DNA of 64,000 nt, taken from positions 1-64,000 of the forward strand of contig NZ_FNJD01000006.1 in assembly GCF_900103185.1 (NCBI RefSeq), written 5' to 3'. Shown here piece by piece: positions 45,144 to 54,489 of the stretch. The notes under the pieces are model-generated. The model searched no databases, was not told the DNA's origin, and saw nothing but the letters and a program-made list of their open reading frames with translations. Origin of the DNA: Sulfitobacter litoralis (GTDB lineage: Bacteria; Pseudomonadota; Alphaproteobacteria; Rhodobacterales; Rhodobacteraceae). The number at the start of each line of letters is the position of its first letter. Within the stretch, counting starts at the first letter, position 1. The translations under genes and the position numbers were made by a program.

Positions 45144-46133
45144 ATGATCGATACCCCCTTCACGCTCGAGACTTCATTTGCCGATTTTTCGAAAGATGCG
45201 TGGCTAGATGCTGTTGTCCAAGTCGCGCAGGACGATGGGTTCTACGAAACGCTCGGGCGCAAACATCATGCGATCTTTTTGAAAAAGACGAAAACTCTGC
45301 TGGTCAGCTTTGAAACCATCAGCGGGATGCGCGCCCTGTCATCATTGGCACACCCTTTGGGGTGGGAAATGGTCCGCAACGAAGACTGGTCGCATCTGTG
45401 CATCGCCTCCGAAGGGGATACGTGGTTTCGCGACGAAAATGTCTATGCGTTCTTCGACCGGTTGATTGACGACGGGTTTTTTGACGAATTCGACCGCGTT
45501 GTTTTTTATGGTGCAGGTCCGGGTGGCTATGCGGCGGCGGCCTATTCTGTTGCGGCCCCCGGCGCACGGGTTGTTGCCATTCAACCGCAAGCGACGCTGG
45601 ATCCTAGCGTGGCCGAATGGGACGATCGTTTCATCGAGATGCGCCGTACCGACTTCACATCCCGTTTCGGCTATGCGCCCGAAATGCTGGACGCTGCCGA
45701 AGCCGCATATGTTATTTATGATCCAGCAGTGCCCTTGGATGCGATGCACGCCAGCCTCTTTACCCGACCCAATGTCACCAAATTGCGCATGCGCCGTATG
45801 GGATCAGCATTGCAATCCAAGCTGCTAGATCTGGATCAGTTCGAAGCCGTACTGACCTTGGCCGCCGAGGACGACTTGACCGTCGAAAGCTTTGCGCGCT
45901 GCGCACGTGCGCGTCGCGATCACCGCCCCTATTTGCGTAGCCTACTGAACGCACTGGAGCAGGATCAGCGCGAAACCTTTATCCTGATGCTATGTCGCTG
46001 GGTAAACGAGCGCATCTCTGCCCCGCGTTTCGCACGACGTCAAAAGCAGATCGAGGCCGACATCGCGCTTAGAAACGCGCCGGCGGGCGACGCTGACACG
46101 GATCAAGACGAGGCCGCCCAAAAGTCGGGGTAA
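45144..46133 (+). CDS. Protein of unknown function with an alpha/beta-hydrolase-like core
   Basis: The 329-residue product is soluble, with no signal or membrane helix. The segment VVFYGAGPGGYAAAAYSVAA (about residues 120-140) resembles a strand-nucleophile-helix elbow, but the serine expected in GxSxG is replaced (GAGPGG). VVAIQPQATLDPSVAEWDD follows as a second conserved strand. The C-terminal 80 residues are charged and helical. Similar Rhodobacterales proteins are, as I remember, often labelled phosphoadenosine phosphosulfate reductase, which is not supported: none of the PAPS-reductase motifs is visible. GAGGA precedes the ATG. Its function is unknown. Confidence 0.75.
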   Translation: MIDTPFTLETSFADFSKDAWLDAVVQVAQDDGFYETLGRKHHAIFLKKTKTLLVSFETISGMRALSSLAHPLGWEMVRNEDWSHLCIASEGDTWFRDENVYAFFDRLIDDGFFDEFDRVVFYGAGPGGYAAAAYSVAAPGARVVAIQPQATLDPSVAEWDDRFIEMRRTDFTSRFGYAPEMLDAAEAAYVIYDPAVPLDAMHASLFTRPNVTKLRMRRMGSALQSKLLDLDQFEAVLTLAAEDDLTVESFARCARARRDHRPYLRSLLNALEQDQRETFILMLCRWVNERISAPRFARRQKQIEADIALRNAPAGDADTDQDEAAQKSG

Positions 46134-46204
46134 CTGCAATAGAACCGCCGCAGGTGCCATCCCAAGACTAGCGCGCCTGCACGCCCTGTGCTAGCGGGGA
46201 GCCC

Positions 46205-47245
46205 ATGACACAGACCCTCACGCTTCGACGTCCCGATGATTGGCACCTGCACCTGCGCGACGGCGCGATGCTGGATGCCGTATTGCCCTATACCGCCGCG
46301 CATTTTGCCCGTGCGATCATCATGCCAAATCTCGTGCCTCCGGTGGTGCGCGGTGCAGATGCCGCTGCCTACCGTGATCGCATCCTGCGTGCCCTGCCGG
46401 AAGGCGCGGATTTCACGCCGCTGATGACGCTTTATCTGACCGAAGACACCGACCCTGATGATGTGGCCGCGGCCCATGCCAGCGGTCTGATCACTGCGGT
46501 CAAGCTTTACCCTGCCGGCGCTACGACCAACTCTGCCAGTGGGGTCGCAAATTTCGACAACGTCGCGCCTGTGCTTGAACGGATGGCCGAGATCGGCCTG
46601 CCCCTGTGCACCCACGGCGAGGTGACCGACCCCGAAATCGATATTTTCGACCGCGAGGCCGTATTCATCGACCGCGTGCTGGACCCGATCCGCAGCCGCC
46701 ACGCTGGGCTGAAAGTCGTGATGGAGCACATCACCACCGCCGACGCCGCCCAGTATGTGACTGAAAGTACAGGCAATCTGGCAGCAACCATCACCACGCA
46801 CCATCTGGTGATCAACCGCAACCATATCCTCGCGGGGGGGATCAAGCCGCATTACTACTGCCTGCCCGTTGCCAAGCGCGAGATCCACCGGCTTGCCTTG
46901 CGTGCTGCAGCGACATCCGGCGATGCGCGCTTCTTTCTGGGCACGGATTCCGCGCCCCACACGGACGCGAACAAGCTGCTACCCTGCGGCTGTGCCGGTT
47001 GCTTTACCGCGCCCAATACCATGTCGATCTTGGCAGAGGTGTTCGAACAGGAAGACGCGCTAGAGCAGCTTGAACGCTTTACCTCGCTCAACGGGCCCGA
47101 TTTTTACGGGCTGGCACCGAATGATGCGACGATGACGCTGACCCGCACACCGGCACGCTATCCCGATCTTATTGACACGCCTGAAGGGCCGGTCACCGTT
47201 TTTGATCCTCTGATGCCGTTGAACTGGTCCGTCAACTCTGATTGA
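46205..47245 (+). CDS. pyrC: Dihydroorotase
   Basis: The product (346 residues) cyclises carbamoyl-aspartate to dihydroorotate in pyrimidine synthesis, using two zinc ions. Motifs: [13 protein letters not shown] (two zinc histidines), the carboxylated lysine in [37 protein letters not shown] and the aspartate in FLGTDSAPH. This is the type II (short) form of gamma-proteobacterial style. It is followed after 93 bases, with a hairpin between, by pyrE. Confidence 0.97.
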   Translation: MTQTLTLRRPDDWHLHLRDGAMLDAVLPYTAAHFARAIIMPNLVPPVVRGADAAAYRDRILRALPEGADFTPLMTLYLTEDTDPDDVAAAHASGLITAVKLYPAGATTNSASGVANFDNVAPVLERMAEIGLPLCTHGEVTDPEIDIFDREAVFIDRVLDPIRSRHAGLKVVMEHITTADAAQYVTESTGNLAATITTHHLVINRNHILAGGIKPHYYCLPVAKREIHRLALRAAATSGDARFFLGTDSAPHTDANKLLPCGCAGCFTAPNTMSILAEVFEQEDALEQLERFTSLNGPDFYGLAPNDATMTLTRTPARYPDLIDTPEGPVTVFDPLMPLNWSVNSD

Positions 47246-47265
47246 CCACCCCGCGATATAGACTT

Positions 47266-47296
47266 TTGCCGGCCCAGCTATGATGCGGGCCGGCAA
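47266..47296 (+). promoter_or_regulatory. Perfect 10-bp inverted repeat between pyrC and pyrE
   Basis: TTGCCGGCCC (47266-47275) and GGGCCGGCAA (47287-47296) enclose 11 bases. There is no T-tract in the forward direction (ACCAACGACT follows), so it is not a classical terminator. It could be a processing or attenuation hairpin that sets the pyrC:pyrE ratio. Confidence 0.5.
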
Positions 47297-47338
47297 CCAA
47301 CGACTGCCTTTGCCAAGGCCCCAAAAGGAACGCACGAC

Positions 47339-48019
47339 ATGATCCCTACCAGCTACCCCGACTCGACCGAAATGGCGCGCCTGACCGCGCGGATGTTGCT
47401 GGAGATCAAAGCGGTCCATTTCAACGCGACAGAGCCTTTCACCCTTGCTTCGGGTCTGCCAAGCCCAACCTATATCGATTGCCGCAAGCTGATCAGCTAT
47501 CCGCGCATCCGCACCACTTTAATGGACTTCCTGACGGTGACGGTGATGCGCGAAGCCGGTTTCGAAGCCTTCGACAATATCGCGGGCGGTGAAACCGCGG
47601 GCATCCCATTTGCCGCGATGGTGGCTGAACGCATGGCTCTGCCGATGACCTATGTGCGCAAAAAGCCCAAAGGCTATGGCCGCAACGCCCGCATCGAAGG
47701 TGAGATGACCGAAGGCCAACGGGTCTTGCTGGTCGAGGATCTGACCACCGATGGCGGCTCAAAGATCAGCTTTGTCGACGCGATTCGCGATACCGGTGCG
47801 ACCTGCGCTCATACGGCGGTGATCTTTTACTACGGTATTTTTCCGCAGACCGAAAAGACCTTGGGCGATCACGGGGTTACGTTGCACAGCCTGTGCACCT
47901 GGTGGGATGTGCTGGCCGAGGCCAAAGCGCAGAACGCGTTTGACACAGAAACCCTGACCGAAGTCGAAGCCTTCCTGAACGCGCCCGAAGCGTGGCAGGA
48001 TGCGCGGAAAAAATCCTAG
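47339..48019 (+). CDS. pyrE: Orotate phosphoribosyltransferase
   Basis: The product (226 residues) joins orotate to PRPP to give OMP. The PRPP-binding motif is [15 protein letters not shown] (about residues 128-142). [17 protein letters not shown] is the flexible loop with catalytic lysines, and [17 protein letters not shown] is the N-terminal active-site region. It follows pyrC, with a hairpin between. Confidence 0.96.
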   Translation: MIPTSYPDSTEMARLTARMLLEIKAVHFNATEPFTLASGLPSPTYIDCRKLISYPRIRTTLMDFLTVTVMREAGFEAFDNIAGGETAGIPFAAMVAERMALPMTYVRKKPKGYGRNARIEGEMTEGQRVLLVEDLTTDGGSKISFVDAIRDTGATCAHTAVIFYYGIFPQTEKTLGDHGVTLHSLCTWWDVLAEAKAQNAFDTETLTEVEAFLNAPEAWQDARKKS

Positions 48020-48037
48020 GAAATCCACATGATATTG

Positions 48038-48064
48038 TGTCGCGTGGTGTAAAATCACGCGACA
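48038..48064 (+). promoter_or_regulatory. Perfect 9-bp inverted repeat upstream of dnaB
   Basis: TGTCGCGTG (48038-48046) and CACGCGACA (48056-48064) flank 9 bases. No T-tract follows, so it may be an operator for dnaB or a weak end for pyrE. A DnaA box lies 27 bases downstream. Confidence 0.45.
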
Positions 48065-48090
48065 TATGCTACGCTAGCGCATAGATCAGG

Positions 48091-48099
48091 TTATCCACA
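48091..48099 (+). promoter_or_regulatory. DnaA box TTATCCACA upstream of dnaB
   Basis: A perfect strong DnaA box lies 78 bases before the replicative helicase gene. DnaA acts as a transcription factor as well as initiator; here it could tie dnaB expression to the replication cycle. One 9-mer alone is modest evidence. Confidence 0.5.
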
Positions 48100-48176
48100 G
48101 CTTATAAAGATTGCGGGATGACGGGCGGCTCGGGTAGATAAGCCTCGGGTCATTAATCAGTGGGGCAACACGTAGC

Positions 48177-49679
48177 ATGAACGAGATTTCAAGCATCGAC
48201 GGTAACCAGCTAACGGTTCAAGCGGCCGAGACAATGCCGCATTCCATCGAAGCGGAACAGCAGTTGTTGGGCGCGATCCTGACCAACAACGACATCTATG
48301 ATCGGGTGGCGTCTGTCATCGGCCCCAAGCATTTCTACGACCCCGTTCACGCCCGCATCTTCGAGATCGCCGCCGCACGAATTGCCAAGAACAACCTTGC
48401 CTCCCCCGTGACGCTCAAGGCGTTCATGGAGGATGACGAAGGGCTGAAAGAACTGGGCGGGCCTGCCTATCTCGTGCGTCTTGCCGGTGCCGCGATCAGT
48501 GCCTTTGCCGTACGTGACTATGCGCAGATGATATATGATCTGGCGGTGCGCCGTGACCTTATCCAGCTTGGCCGCGATATTTCGGCCAAAGCAGCACAGG
48601 TCGATGTCGCGTCAGAGCCGCGCGAACAAATCGTCGAGGCCGAACAGAAGCTTTATAAGCTCGCCGAGCAGGGTCAGACCGAAAGCGGTTTTCAAAGCTT
48701 TCTGAAAGCCGTGACCGATGCGGTCAACGTGGCCAATGCGGCCTACCAGCGCGACGGTGGCCTATCCGGTGTCTCTACCGGTTTGATTGATATGGATAAA
48801 AAGCTGGGCGGCTTGCACCCGTCCGACCTTTTGATCCTTGCGGGTCGTCCGTCGATGGGGAAAACCTCGCTTGCGACGAACATCGCCTTTAACGTTGCCA
48901 AAGCCTACCGCCGTGGCACCTTGCATGACGGCACCGAAGGCGCTGTCGATGGTGGCGTTGTCGGGTTCTATAGCCTCGAGATGAGCGCAGAACAGTTGGC
49001 CGCGCGTATTCTGTCCGAGGCGGCAGAGATCCCATCGCAGCAGATCCGGTCCGGTGATATGACCGAAACCGAATTCCGGCGCTTTGTGGACGCCGCCAAG
49101 GCGCTCGAGGCCTGCCCGCTGTATATCGACGACACGCCTGCCCTGCCGATCAGCCAGCTGGCTGCCCGTGCGCGGCGGCTCAAGCGGACCCACGGGTTGG
49201 ACGTGTTGATCATCGACTATCTCCAGCTGGTGCGCGGTACGGGCAAAGGCGAAAACCGGGTGAACGAAATCTCGGAGATCACCATGGGCCTCAAGGCCAT
49301 TGCCAAGGAGCTGCACATCCCCGTGATCGCGCTGTCGCAGCTGTCACGTCAGGTGGAAAACCGCGAAGATAAACGACCGCAGCTGTCGGATTTGCGTGAA
49401 TCCGGGTCGATTGAACAGGATGCCGACGTCGTGATGTTCGTGTTCCGCGAGGAATACTATAAAGAACGCGAAAAGCCCGGTGATCACGAGCTGGACAAAA
49501 TGGCGATCTGGCAAGAAGAGATGGAGCGTCTGCATGGTCGCGCCGAGGTGGTGATCGGCAAGCAGCGTCACGGACCGATTGGCACCGTCGATCTGAGCTT
49601 TGAAGGACGCTTCACCCGCTTTGGCAACCTTGTGAAACCATGGCAGAGTGAAAACAGCGGCGGCGATCAGGAGTTCTGA
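48177..49679 (+). CDS. dnaB: Replicative DNA helicase DnaB
   Basis: The product (500 residues) is the hexameric helicase that unwinds the chromosome at the fork. The N-terminal domain (about 20-125, MPHSIEAEQQLLGAILTNND) binds primase. The RecA-like C-terminal domain has Walker A in LAGRPSMGKTSLATNIA, Walker B in LDVLIIDYLQLVRG and the arginine-rich SGSIEQDADVVMFVFREEYY region. No intein is seen. A DnaA box and an inverted repeat lie upstream. Confidence 0.97.
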   Translation: MNEISSIDGNQLTVQAAETMPHSIEAEQQLLGAILTNNDIYDRVASVIGPKHFYDPVHARIFEIAAARIAKNNLASPVTLKAFMEDDEGLKELGGPAYLVRLAGAAISAFAVRDYAQMIYDLAVRRDLIQLGRDISAKAAQVDVASEPREQIVEAEQKLYKLAEQGQTESGFQSFLKAVTDAVNVANAAYQRDGGLSGVSTGLIDMDKKLGGLHPSDLLILAGRPSMGKTSLATNIAFNVAKAYRRGTLHDGTEGAVDGGVVGFYSLEMSAEQLAARILSEAAEIPSQQIRSGDMTETEFRRFVDAAKALEACPLYIDDTPALPISQLAARARRLKRTHGLDVLIIDYLQLVRGTGKGENRVNEISEITMGLKAIAKELHIPVIALSQLSRQVENREDKRPQLSDLRESGSIEQDADVVMFVFREEYYKEREKPGDHELDKMAIWQEEMERLHGRAEVVIGKQRHGPIGTVDLSFEGRFTRFGNLVKPWQSENSGGDQEF

Positions 49680-49709
49680 TCGCCCCTCACATACGTTACG
49701 CGCAGCGGT

Positions 49710-50435
49710 TTAGACCACTGCTGCGCGGGCGATCTCTGCCTCTGACAGGTTGTATTTCGCGGCAAAGCGGTCCCGTGCCGCGACCAGCCTTTGGTCATCG
49801 GGGCGCATCCCCAACGTTCGAATGAATTCGATCCGTTGTTGATGCTTCAGCGCATCTCGGTCGATTGATGTCCCCATCACGCGATCGATCACTTCCCCGC
49901 CGGGGCTGACGTGAAACCATTTACTAAAATCGCGGAAATGGTGCTGGTTGTGCAGCGTGGTCACGTACCGCTCTACCCGCGTTTTGGACACGTTCACATG
50001 TGCTGTCATGTGGAACCACTCATAGATCAAAAACGTCAGCACGCCGCCCACAGGCACCACTGCCATCGAAACCCACCCCGCCTGCGGCACCCCGATCAGC
50101 GCGAGCACCCCCCAAAGCACGCCCCCGTTCATCACCAGCATCGGCAACGCCACCCAGATCGGAACGAAAAACAGCTTGGTGTTCGTCGGAAAATCATGGT
50201 GGCCGTAGTGCGCCATATAAAGCAGGTCAAACGCCCACTGCGCCCTTGGGGGTGTCAGGTGGAAAACATAACGATGCAGATTGTATTCATTCAGCATCTG
50301 CGCAGCGACCCCCAACGGGACCAGCGCCCAGATCCACAGCGGCGCGAACAGCGCCAAGCCGATAAGCCCTGCCACGCATGCGACCGCCATCACCGCGACA
50401 GCCGCATGCGAGAACATGATACGCAGACGCATCAT
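49710..50435 (-). CDS. Sterol desaturase/fatty acid hydroxylase family membrane protein
   Basis: The 241-residue product has three or four hydrophobic segments and the histidine clusters of the diiron membrane hydroxylases: EYNLHRYVFH, HYGHHDF and LHNQHHFRDF, plus EWFHMTAH. These enzymes add a hydroxyl or double bond to lipids or related chains; the actual substrate is unknown. The start at 50435 has AAGGAGG at ideal spacing. It lies 12 bases downstream of the hydrolase gene, so they are probably cotranscribed. A short inverted repeat overlapping its stop may end both it and the convergent dnaB. Confidence 0.9.
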   Translation of the reverse strand: MMRLRIMFSHAAVAVMAVACVAGLIGLALFAPLWIWALVPLGVAAQMLNEYNLHRYVFHLTPPRAQWAFDLLYMAHYGHHDFPTNTKLFFVPIWVALPMLVMNGGVLWGVLALIGVPQAGWVSMAVVPVGGVLTFLIYEWFHMTAHVNVSKTRVERYVTTLHNQHHFRDFSKWFHVSPGGEVIDRVMGTSIDRDALKHQQRIEFIRTLGMRPDDQRLVAARDRFAAKYNLSEAEIARAAVV

Positions 50436-50447
50436 GCGCGTGCCTCC

Positions 50448-51779
50448 TTATTCAGGAGACATGGTTTCATAGCGCAACCCCTTGGCGGTGTCCTTGTCGA
50501 ACCCCTTCCAATAGTTGTGGTCCTCTTTCGGGGTACCGTCCTCGTTCATCGACCAGACCCCGTCGTTGGAGTTTTCGACGAGATCAAGATAGCCGTCCAT
50601 TTCGGCGTCGCCTTTCAGGTGCTGCCCCATCCAGACCGTGGCGAAATGCTGGGCAATATTGTTCATACGCGCCGTGTCCCAGACCGGATCGGTGTAGTGG
50701 CTCGAGACATTGAACCCCAGATCAGCGTCATCGCGGAAGGATTCTGCCGGTGCAGGCATGGGTGCCGCCGCATTGTGGCCGCCATTTTCAAAAGTCAGCA
50801 AGGCACGGTCGACGCTGCTTGCGTTCTCCCAAATTCCGCGCACCCCCTTTTCGTAAAGCGATACCATGTCTTCCGACCCTGCCATGAACAGCATCGGAAT
50901 CTGTACGCCCTTCAGCCCTTCGGCGTCCCAAAAGCCTGTGTTCATACCCCAGGGGCCGATTGCAATCGCGGTCTTGATCCGCGGGTCAGGCAGGTTGGTA
51001 TGCGTCTCTGATCCCGCCTGATGGATACCCAAGGTGCCGTGCGGTCCGCCCCAGCCATATCCGACCGAAGCTTCCGTCACGCCGCCGCCTGCAGTAATCA
51101 CCGCGCCGTAGCCGCCCATCGAATAACCGATCAAACCGGTGTTATCGGCATCAACTAATCCGTTCAGGAATGAACTTTCGTCCTGCGACAGACGCGCCAT
51201 TTCATCCAAAACGAACAGCTGGTCCAGCGACCGGTTCACCAGCGTGGAACCAAAGGCAGCCTGCGTGCGATAGGTCGAATCCGTGTGGTCTATCGACGCC
51301 ACAACATAGCCTTTCGACGCGATGTTTTCGGCCAGATGCGACATCAGGAACCGGTTACCGGGATATCCGTGAGAGACGATGACCAGCGGATAGGCAGCGT
51401 CTGGCTGGGCAGGATCCACGTCGCGCATGGCTTTGCCTTGCAGGGTGACTTCGGTCTTGCCATCGCGGATGAACGCCTTGATCGCGGTGTCGCCCGTGGC
51501 CCCCTCTGCTGCGGGGTACCAGACCTCGACGGTTAGGGGGCGGTCATAGCGTGGCAGGGTTTCTGGCTTATCAGCCGCCGGATCAATAGACAGAATATCG
51601 ATCTGGTCCTTATGCACCAGATCAAGCTGGCGCACCCCGATGGCAGCATCCCCGTAGGCCGCCATATCCGGTGCGTTCGGCATCTGTGTGTCGATCCGGT
51701 TCTCTGCTTGCGCCATGGGTGCGGCCATTGCTGTAATCACCGCCAAAGCGGACCCCGTCGTCTTTGTTGCAAATCGCAT
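50448..51779 (-). CDS. Secreted alpha/beta hydrolase (PAF-acetylhydrolase/dienelactone hydrolase type)
   Basis: The 443-residue product has a signal peptide (MRFATKTTGSALAVITAMAA, cleavage near AQA-ENR) and an alpha/beta hydrolase fold. The nucleophile is S220 in LIGYSMGGYGAV; the oxyanion region is VIVSHGYPGNRFLMSHLAEN, and histidine candidates include ENGGHNAAAP. The early part TVEWYPAAEG-like segment (EVWYPAAEGATGDTA) is typical of platelet-activating-factor acetylhydrolase-like esterases. The natural ester substrate is unknown. It heads a pair with the sterol-desaturase-like gene. Confidence 0.88.
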   Translation of the reverse strand: MRFATKTTGSALAVITAMAAPMAQAENRIDTQMPNAPDMAAYGDAAIGVRQLDLVHKDQIDILSIDPAADKPETLPRYDRPLTVEVWYPAAEGATGDTAIKAFIRDGKTEVTLQGKAMRDVDPAQPDAAYPLVIVSHGYPGNRFLMSHLAENIASKGYVVASIDHTDSTYRTQAAFGSTLVNRSLDQLFVLDEMARLSQDESSFLNGLVDADNTGLIGYSMGGYGAVITAGGGVTEASVGYGWGGPHGTLGIHQAGSETHTNLPDPRIKTAIAIGPWGMNTGFWDAEGLKGVQIPMLFMAGSEDMVSLYEKGVRGIWENASSVDRALLTFENGGHNAAAPMPAPAESFRDDADLGFNVSSHYTDPVWDTARMNNIAQHFATVWMGQHLKGDAEMDGYLDLVENSNDGVWSMNEDGTPKEDHNYWKGFDKDTAKGLRYETMSPE

Positions 51780-51999
51780 GATGTTTTTCCCGTCCTATAA
51801 TCCGGCTGCTGATCGTAGCCTGTCTTTTGTCAGGCACAGGCTACCCAGTTCGCGGCACCATGCAAGCGTCATGCGAAGGTTTCGTTACGTTAGGGAAATC
51901 AGTTCGATAAACCGCCGGTGGTCCCCAGGATGACGGATATTTGAACGCGACAGGTGCTGGTGGCTTGACCTTCGCGGGTATCCGGTCGAAACAAATCCT

Positions 52000-53034
52000 A
52001 TGACAACAGCGACCCTCTCCATCGACCTCAACGCGGTTGCCGCCAATTGGCAGGCGCTGAATGAAATGACCGGCTGCGAAACTGGTGCCGTGATCAAGGC
52101 CAACGCCTATGGTCTGGGGATAGACCGCGTCGCCCCCGTTCTGGCAGCCCAAGGGGCGCGCAAGTTCTTTGTTGCCGTCGCCGAAGAGGGCGTAGCGCTG
52201 CGCCGCGTATTGGGGCCCGGCCCTGCGATCAACGTCTTTGCAGGGCATATGCCCGGAGACGCCGATATGATCCGCTCTGCCGCGCTGACACCGATGATCA
52301 ATTCGGTCGACCAGCTGATCGCGCACGTGGAGACCCTGCCCGGCCATCGTTTTGGTATTCAGCTTAACAGCGGTATGAACCGTCTAGGCATGGATCCCGC
52401 CGAATGGAGCGCGCTGCGCGACATCGCACTGGCCCAGAACCCGACGCTCATTATCTCTCATTTGGCCTGCGCAGACGAACCGAACCACCCGATGAACGCC
52501 CGCCAGCTGAAAACCTTCCACGACATGACCGACGGGCTGAACGTACCACGGTCACTGGCGGCCACGGGTGGCATCCTGCTCGGGCGTGATTATCACTTTG
52601 ATATGACCCGCCCCGGTATCGGACTTTATGGCGGGCTGCCCTTTATGGATGCACAGCCCGTGGTTACGCTGGATGTGCCTGTTATTCAGGTACGCGAGGT
52701 CAGCACAGGCCACCCTGTCGGCTATGGCTGCGCATGGACTGCGCCGCGCCCGTCGCAGGTCGCCACAATTGCTGCCGGCTATGCAGATGGGCTGATCCGC
52801 GCCTTGGGCAACGGGGCCACCCTGACACATGAGGGCCGCAGATTGCCGGTCATCGGGCGTGTCTCTATGGACTTGATTACGGTCGATGTGACCAGCCTTG
52901 CCGAGGTGCCCGAACACTTGCAGTTGATCGGTGGCCATCAATCGGTCGATACCGTCGCAGGGTTTGCGGGCACCATCGGCTACGAGGTGCTGACCGCGCT
53001 AGGAGCCCGCTATGATCGGGTCTATGTCGAATGA
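52000..53034 (+). CDS. alr: Alanine racemase
   Basis: The product (344 residues) makes D-alanine for peptidoglycan with PLP. The Schiff-base lysine is K33 in [10 protein letters not shown], and the second catalytic residue, a tyrosine, lies in [33 protein letters not shown] is the substrate loop. The length is normal for the short biosynthetic/catabolic type. The next gene begins inside its last 23 bases. Confidence 0.97.
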   Translation: MTTATLSIDLNAVAANWQALNEMTGCETGAVIKANAYGLGIDRVAPVLAAQGARKFFVAVAEEGVALRRVLGPGPAINVFAGHMPGDADMIRSAALTPMINSVDQLIAHVETLPGHRFGIQLNSGMNRLGMDPAEWSALRDIALAQNPTLIISHLACADEPNHPMNARQLKTFHDMTDGLNVPRSLAATGGILLGRDYHFDMTRPGIGLYGGLPFMDAQPVVTLDVPVIQVREVSTGHPVGYGCAWTAPRPSQVATIAAGYADGLIRALGNGATLTHEGRRLPVIGRVSMDLITVDVTSLAEVPEHLQLIGGHQSVDTVAGFAGTIGYEVLTALGARYDRVYVE

Positions 53035-53539
53035 TCCACCGCAAAAAGACGTAGGCCGCACAAAGACGCTGCTGCGGTTTTTGAACCTGTCGTTGCTGAT
53101 CCTTTATCCCGTCGCATGGGGTGCGCCGCTGTTGCGTGCGGGCGTGCTACCGCTGTTCGGACTGACCGAGATCTCGGTTCTGAGCGGCTTGAGATCGCTT
53201 TGGCAAACCGACATGCTCTTAGCGTTGGTCGTAGCACTATTTGCGTTGGCGGCCCCTTACGCAAAGACCGTCGGGCTGACGCTGGTGCAGTTTGATCTTA
53301 TTCGCCCGCGCACCCTACCTATCTTGCAGGTAGCTGGCAAACTGGCGATGGCAGATGTTTTTTTAATTGCCCTCTATGTGACCTTGGCCAAAGGGATCGG
53401 GATCGGTCGGATAGAGACGGCCTGGGGGCTCTATCTCTTTACTGCATGCATTTTAGCGTCTGTTTTCATAGGGTATCATACGCAAAACATGGTCGACCCT
53501 CGGAGGCAAACCTCACACCCCACTTCACGCTTGGGTTGA
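53012..53539 (+). CDS. PqiA-like (paraquat-inducible protein A family) membrane protein
   Basis: The 175-residue product has about four hydrophobic segments (near residues 22-42, 65-82, 107-126 and 137-155), and the arrangement [20 protein letters not shown] resembles one PqiA repeat. PqiA-type proteins are membrane partners of MCE lipid-transport proteins, but no MCE gene is present here. The start at 53012 has AGGAG at 53001-53005, inside alr, giving a 23-base overlap that suggests translational coupling. The usual zinc-type cysteines of full-length PqiA are absent. Confidence 0.7.
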   Translation: MIGSMSNDPPQKDVGRTKTLLRFLNLSLLILYPVAWGAPLLRAGVLPLFGLTEISVLSGLRSLWQTDMLLALVVALFALAAPYAKTVGLTLVQFDLIRPRTLPILQVAGKLAMADVFLIALYVTLAKGIGIGRIETAWGLYLFTACILASVFIGYHTQNMVDPRRQTSHPTSRLG

Positions 53540-53604
53540 ATTTAGGGTGTTTTAACCCTGTTAAATCGATTCATTTGCTAAAAAAAGAAGATTTTCTTCG
53601 CCTT

Positions 53605-53635
53605 TTGCCGGCGCCGGCATATTCTTGCTTATAAC
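53605..53635 (+). promoter_or_regulatory. Candidate promoter with a 12-bp palindrome
   Basis: TTGCCG (53605-53610) and TATAAC (53630-53635) are 19 bases apart, upstream of the coiled-coil membrane protein gene. Over the -35 and spacer lies the perfect palindrome GCCGGCGCCGGC (53607-53618), a possible operator. The spacing is at the limit of the usual range. Confidence 0.35.
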
Positions 53636-53661
53636 AGACACACAAGCACAAGGTGAGACAG

Positions 53662-54429
53662 ATGAACGCGTTGACAGCACTTATCCAGTATATCTTTCAA
53701 AGACTCGCAGTCGCGCTATTCGCTATTGCCGCCGTGGCGATTACCGTCTCGACTGTGATGGCGGCCTTGGGATTGTGGGCATGGGTCGAACTGCCCATTA
53801 GCTATGCCGGTGAACCGGTCGAGAAAGCGGGCATGTACGCCCAAATCGGGCTGACCTTCTTGGCTGTCGGTCTTTGCTTTTTCTTACCGACCAATCGCCG
53901 TGTGATGCAGCTTGAGACGTCGCATCGCCAGTTCTCGATGAATATGGATGATGTAACCCGCGCTTATGGTGCTGTGCATGCGGCGGATCGCGGTGAAGTG
54001 TTTCAGATGTCGTCAGAGTTCGACTCTGTGCGTGAACGTCTGGCCTATCTGCGTGACCACCCTGACCTAAGCACGCTAGAGCCCGCCCTTCTCGAAGTTG
54101 CGGCACAGATGAGCCATATCTCCAGAGAACTCGCGACGGTCTATGCAGACGCAAAAATCGAACGAGCCCGCAACTTCCTGAAAGAGCGTCAGGAAGAAGT
54201 GAACCTGTTCAACAGCCGTCTGGATCAGGCCAAAGGTATCACCACCGAGATGAAGCATTGGCTGCACGAGGTCGAGCTTGAAGAAAGCGTTGCTGCGGCA
54301 CAGCTGGACCGTTTACGCGCCGAAATGCGCGAGATCATGCCAGAGCTCGGCATCGACCGCATGGTGACCGCCGCTGACATGGCGCGCGATTCACGGGTTG
54401 TCGAACTGCCCCCCAAAGCCGCAGAGTAA
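53662..54429 (+). CDS. Membrane-anchored coiled-coil protein of unknown function
   Basis: The 255-residue product has two N-terminal hydrophobic segments (about 13-38 and 56-73) followed by a long, charged, mostly helical region (about 85-235), with strong coiled-coil character (for example RARNFLKERQEEVNLFNSRL). Proteins of this kind next to radA in Rhodobacteraceae are often labelled DNA repair protein, but I see no DNA-binding or nuclease motif. The ATG at 53662 follows AAGGTGAG; a GTG three codons earlier is the alternative. radA starts 60 bases downstream in the same direction. Confidence 0.7.
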   Translation: MNALTALIQYIFQRLAVALFAIAAVAITVSTVMAALGLWAWVELPISYAGEPVEKAGMYAQIGLTFLAVGLCFFLPTNRRVMQLETSHRQFSMNMDDVTRAYGAVHAADRGEVFQMSSEFDSVRERLAYLRDHPDLSTLEPALLEVAAQMSHISRELATVYADAKIERARNFLKERQEEVNLFNSRLDQAKGITTEMKHWLHEVELEESVAAAQLDRLRAEMREIMPELGIDRMVTAADMARDSRVVELPPKAAE

Positions 54430-54489
54430 CTCTGCGTGACCTAAACGGTTTTACTTTGACGTTGCTCGTTTGTTCGGCCAGAAAGACGC

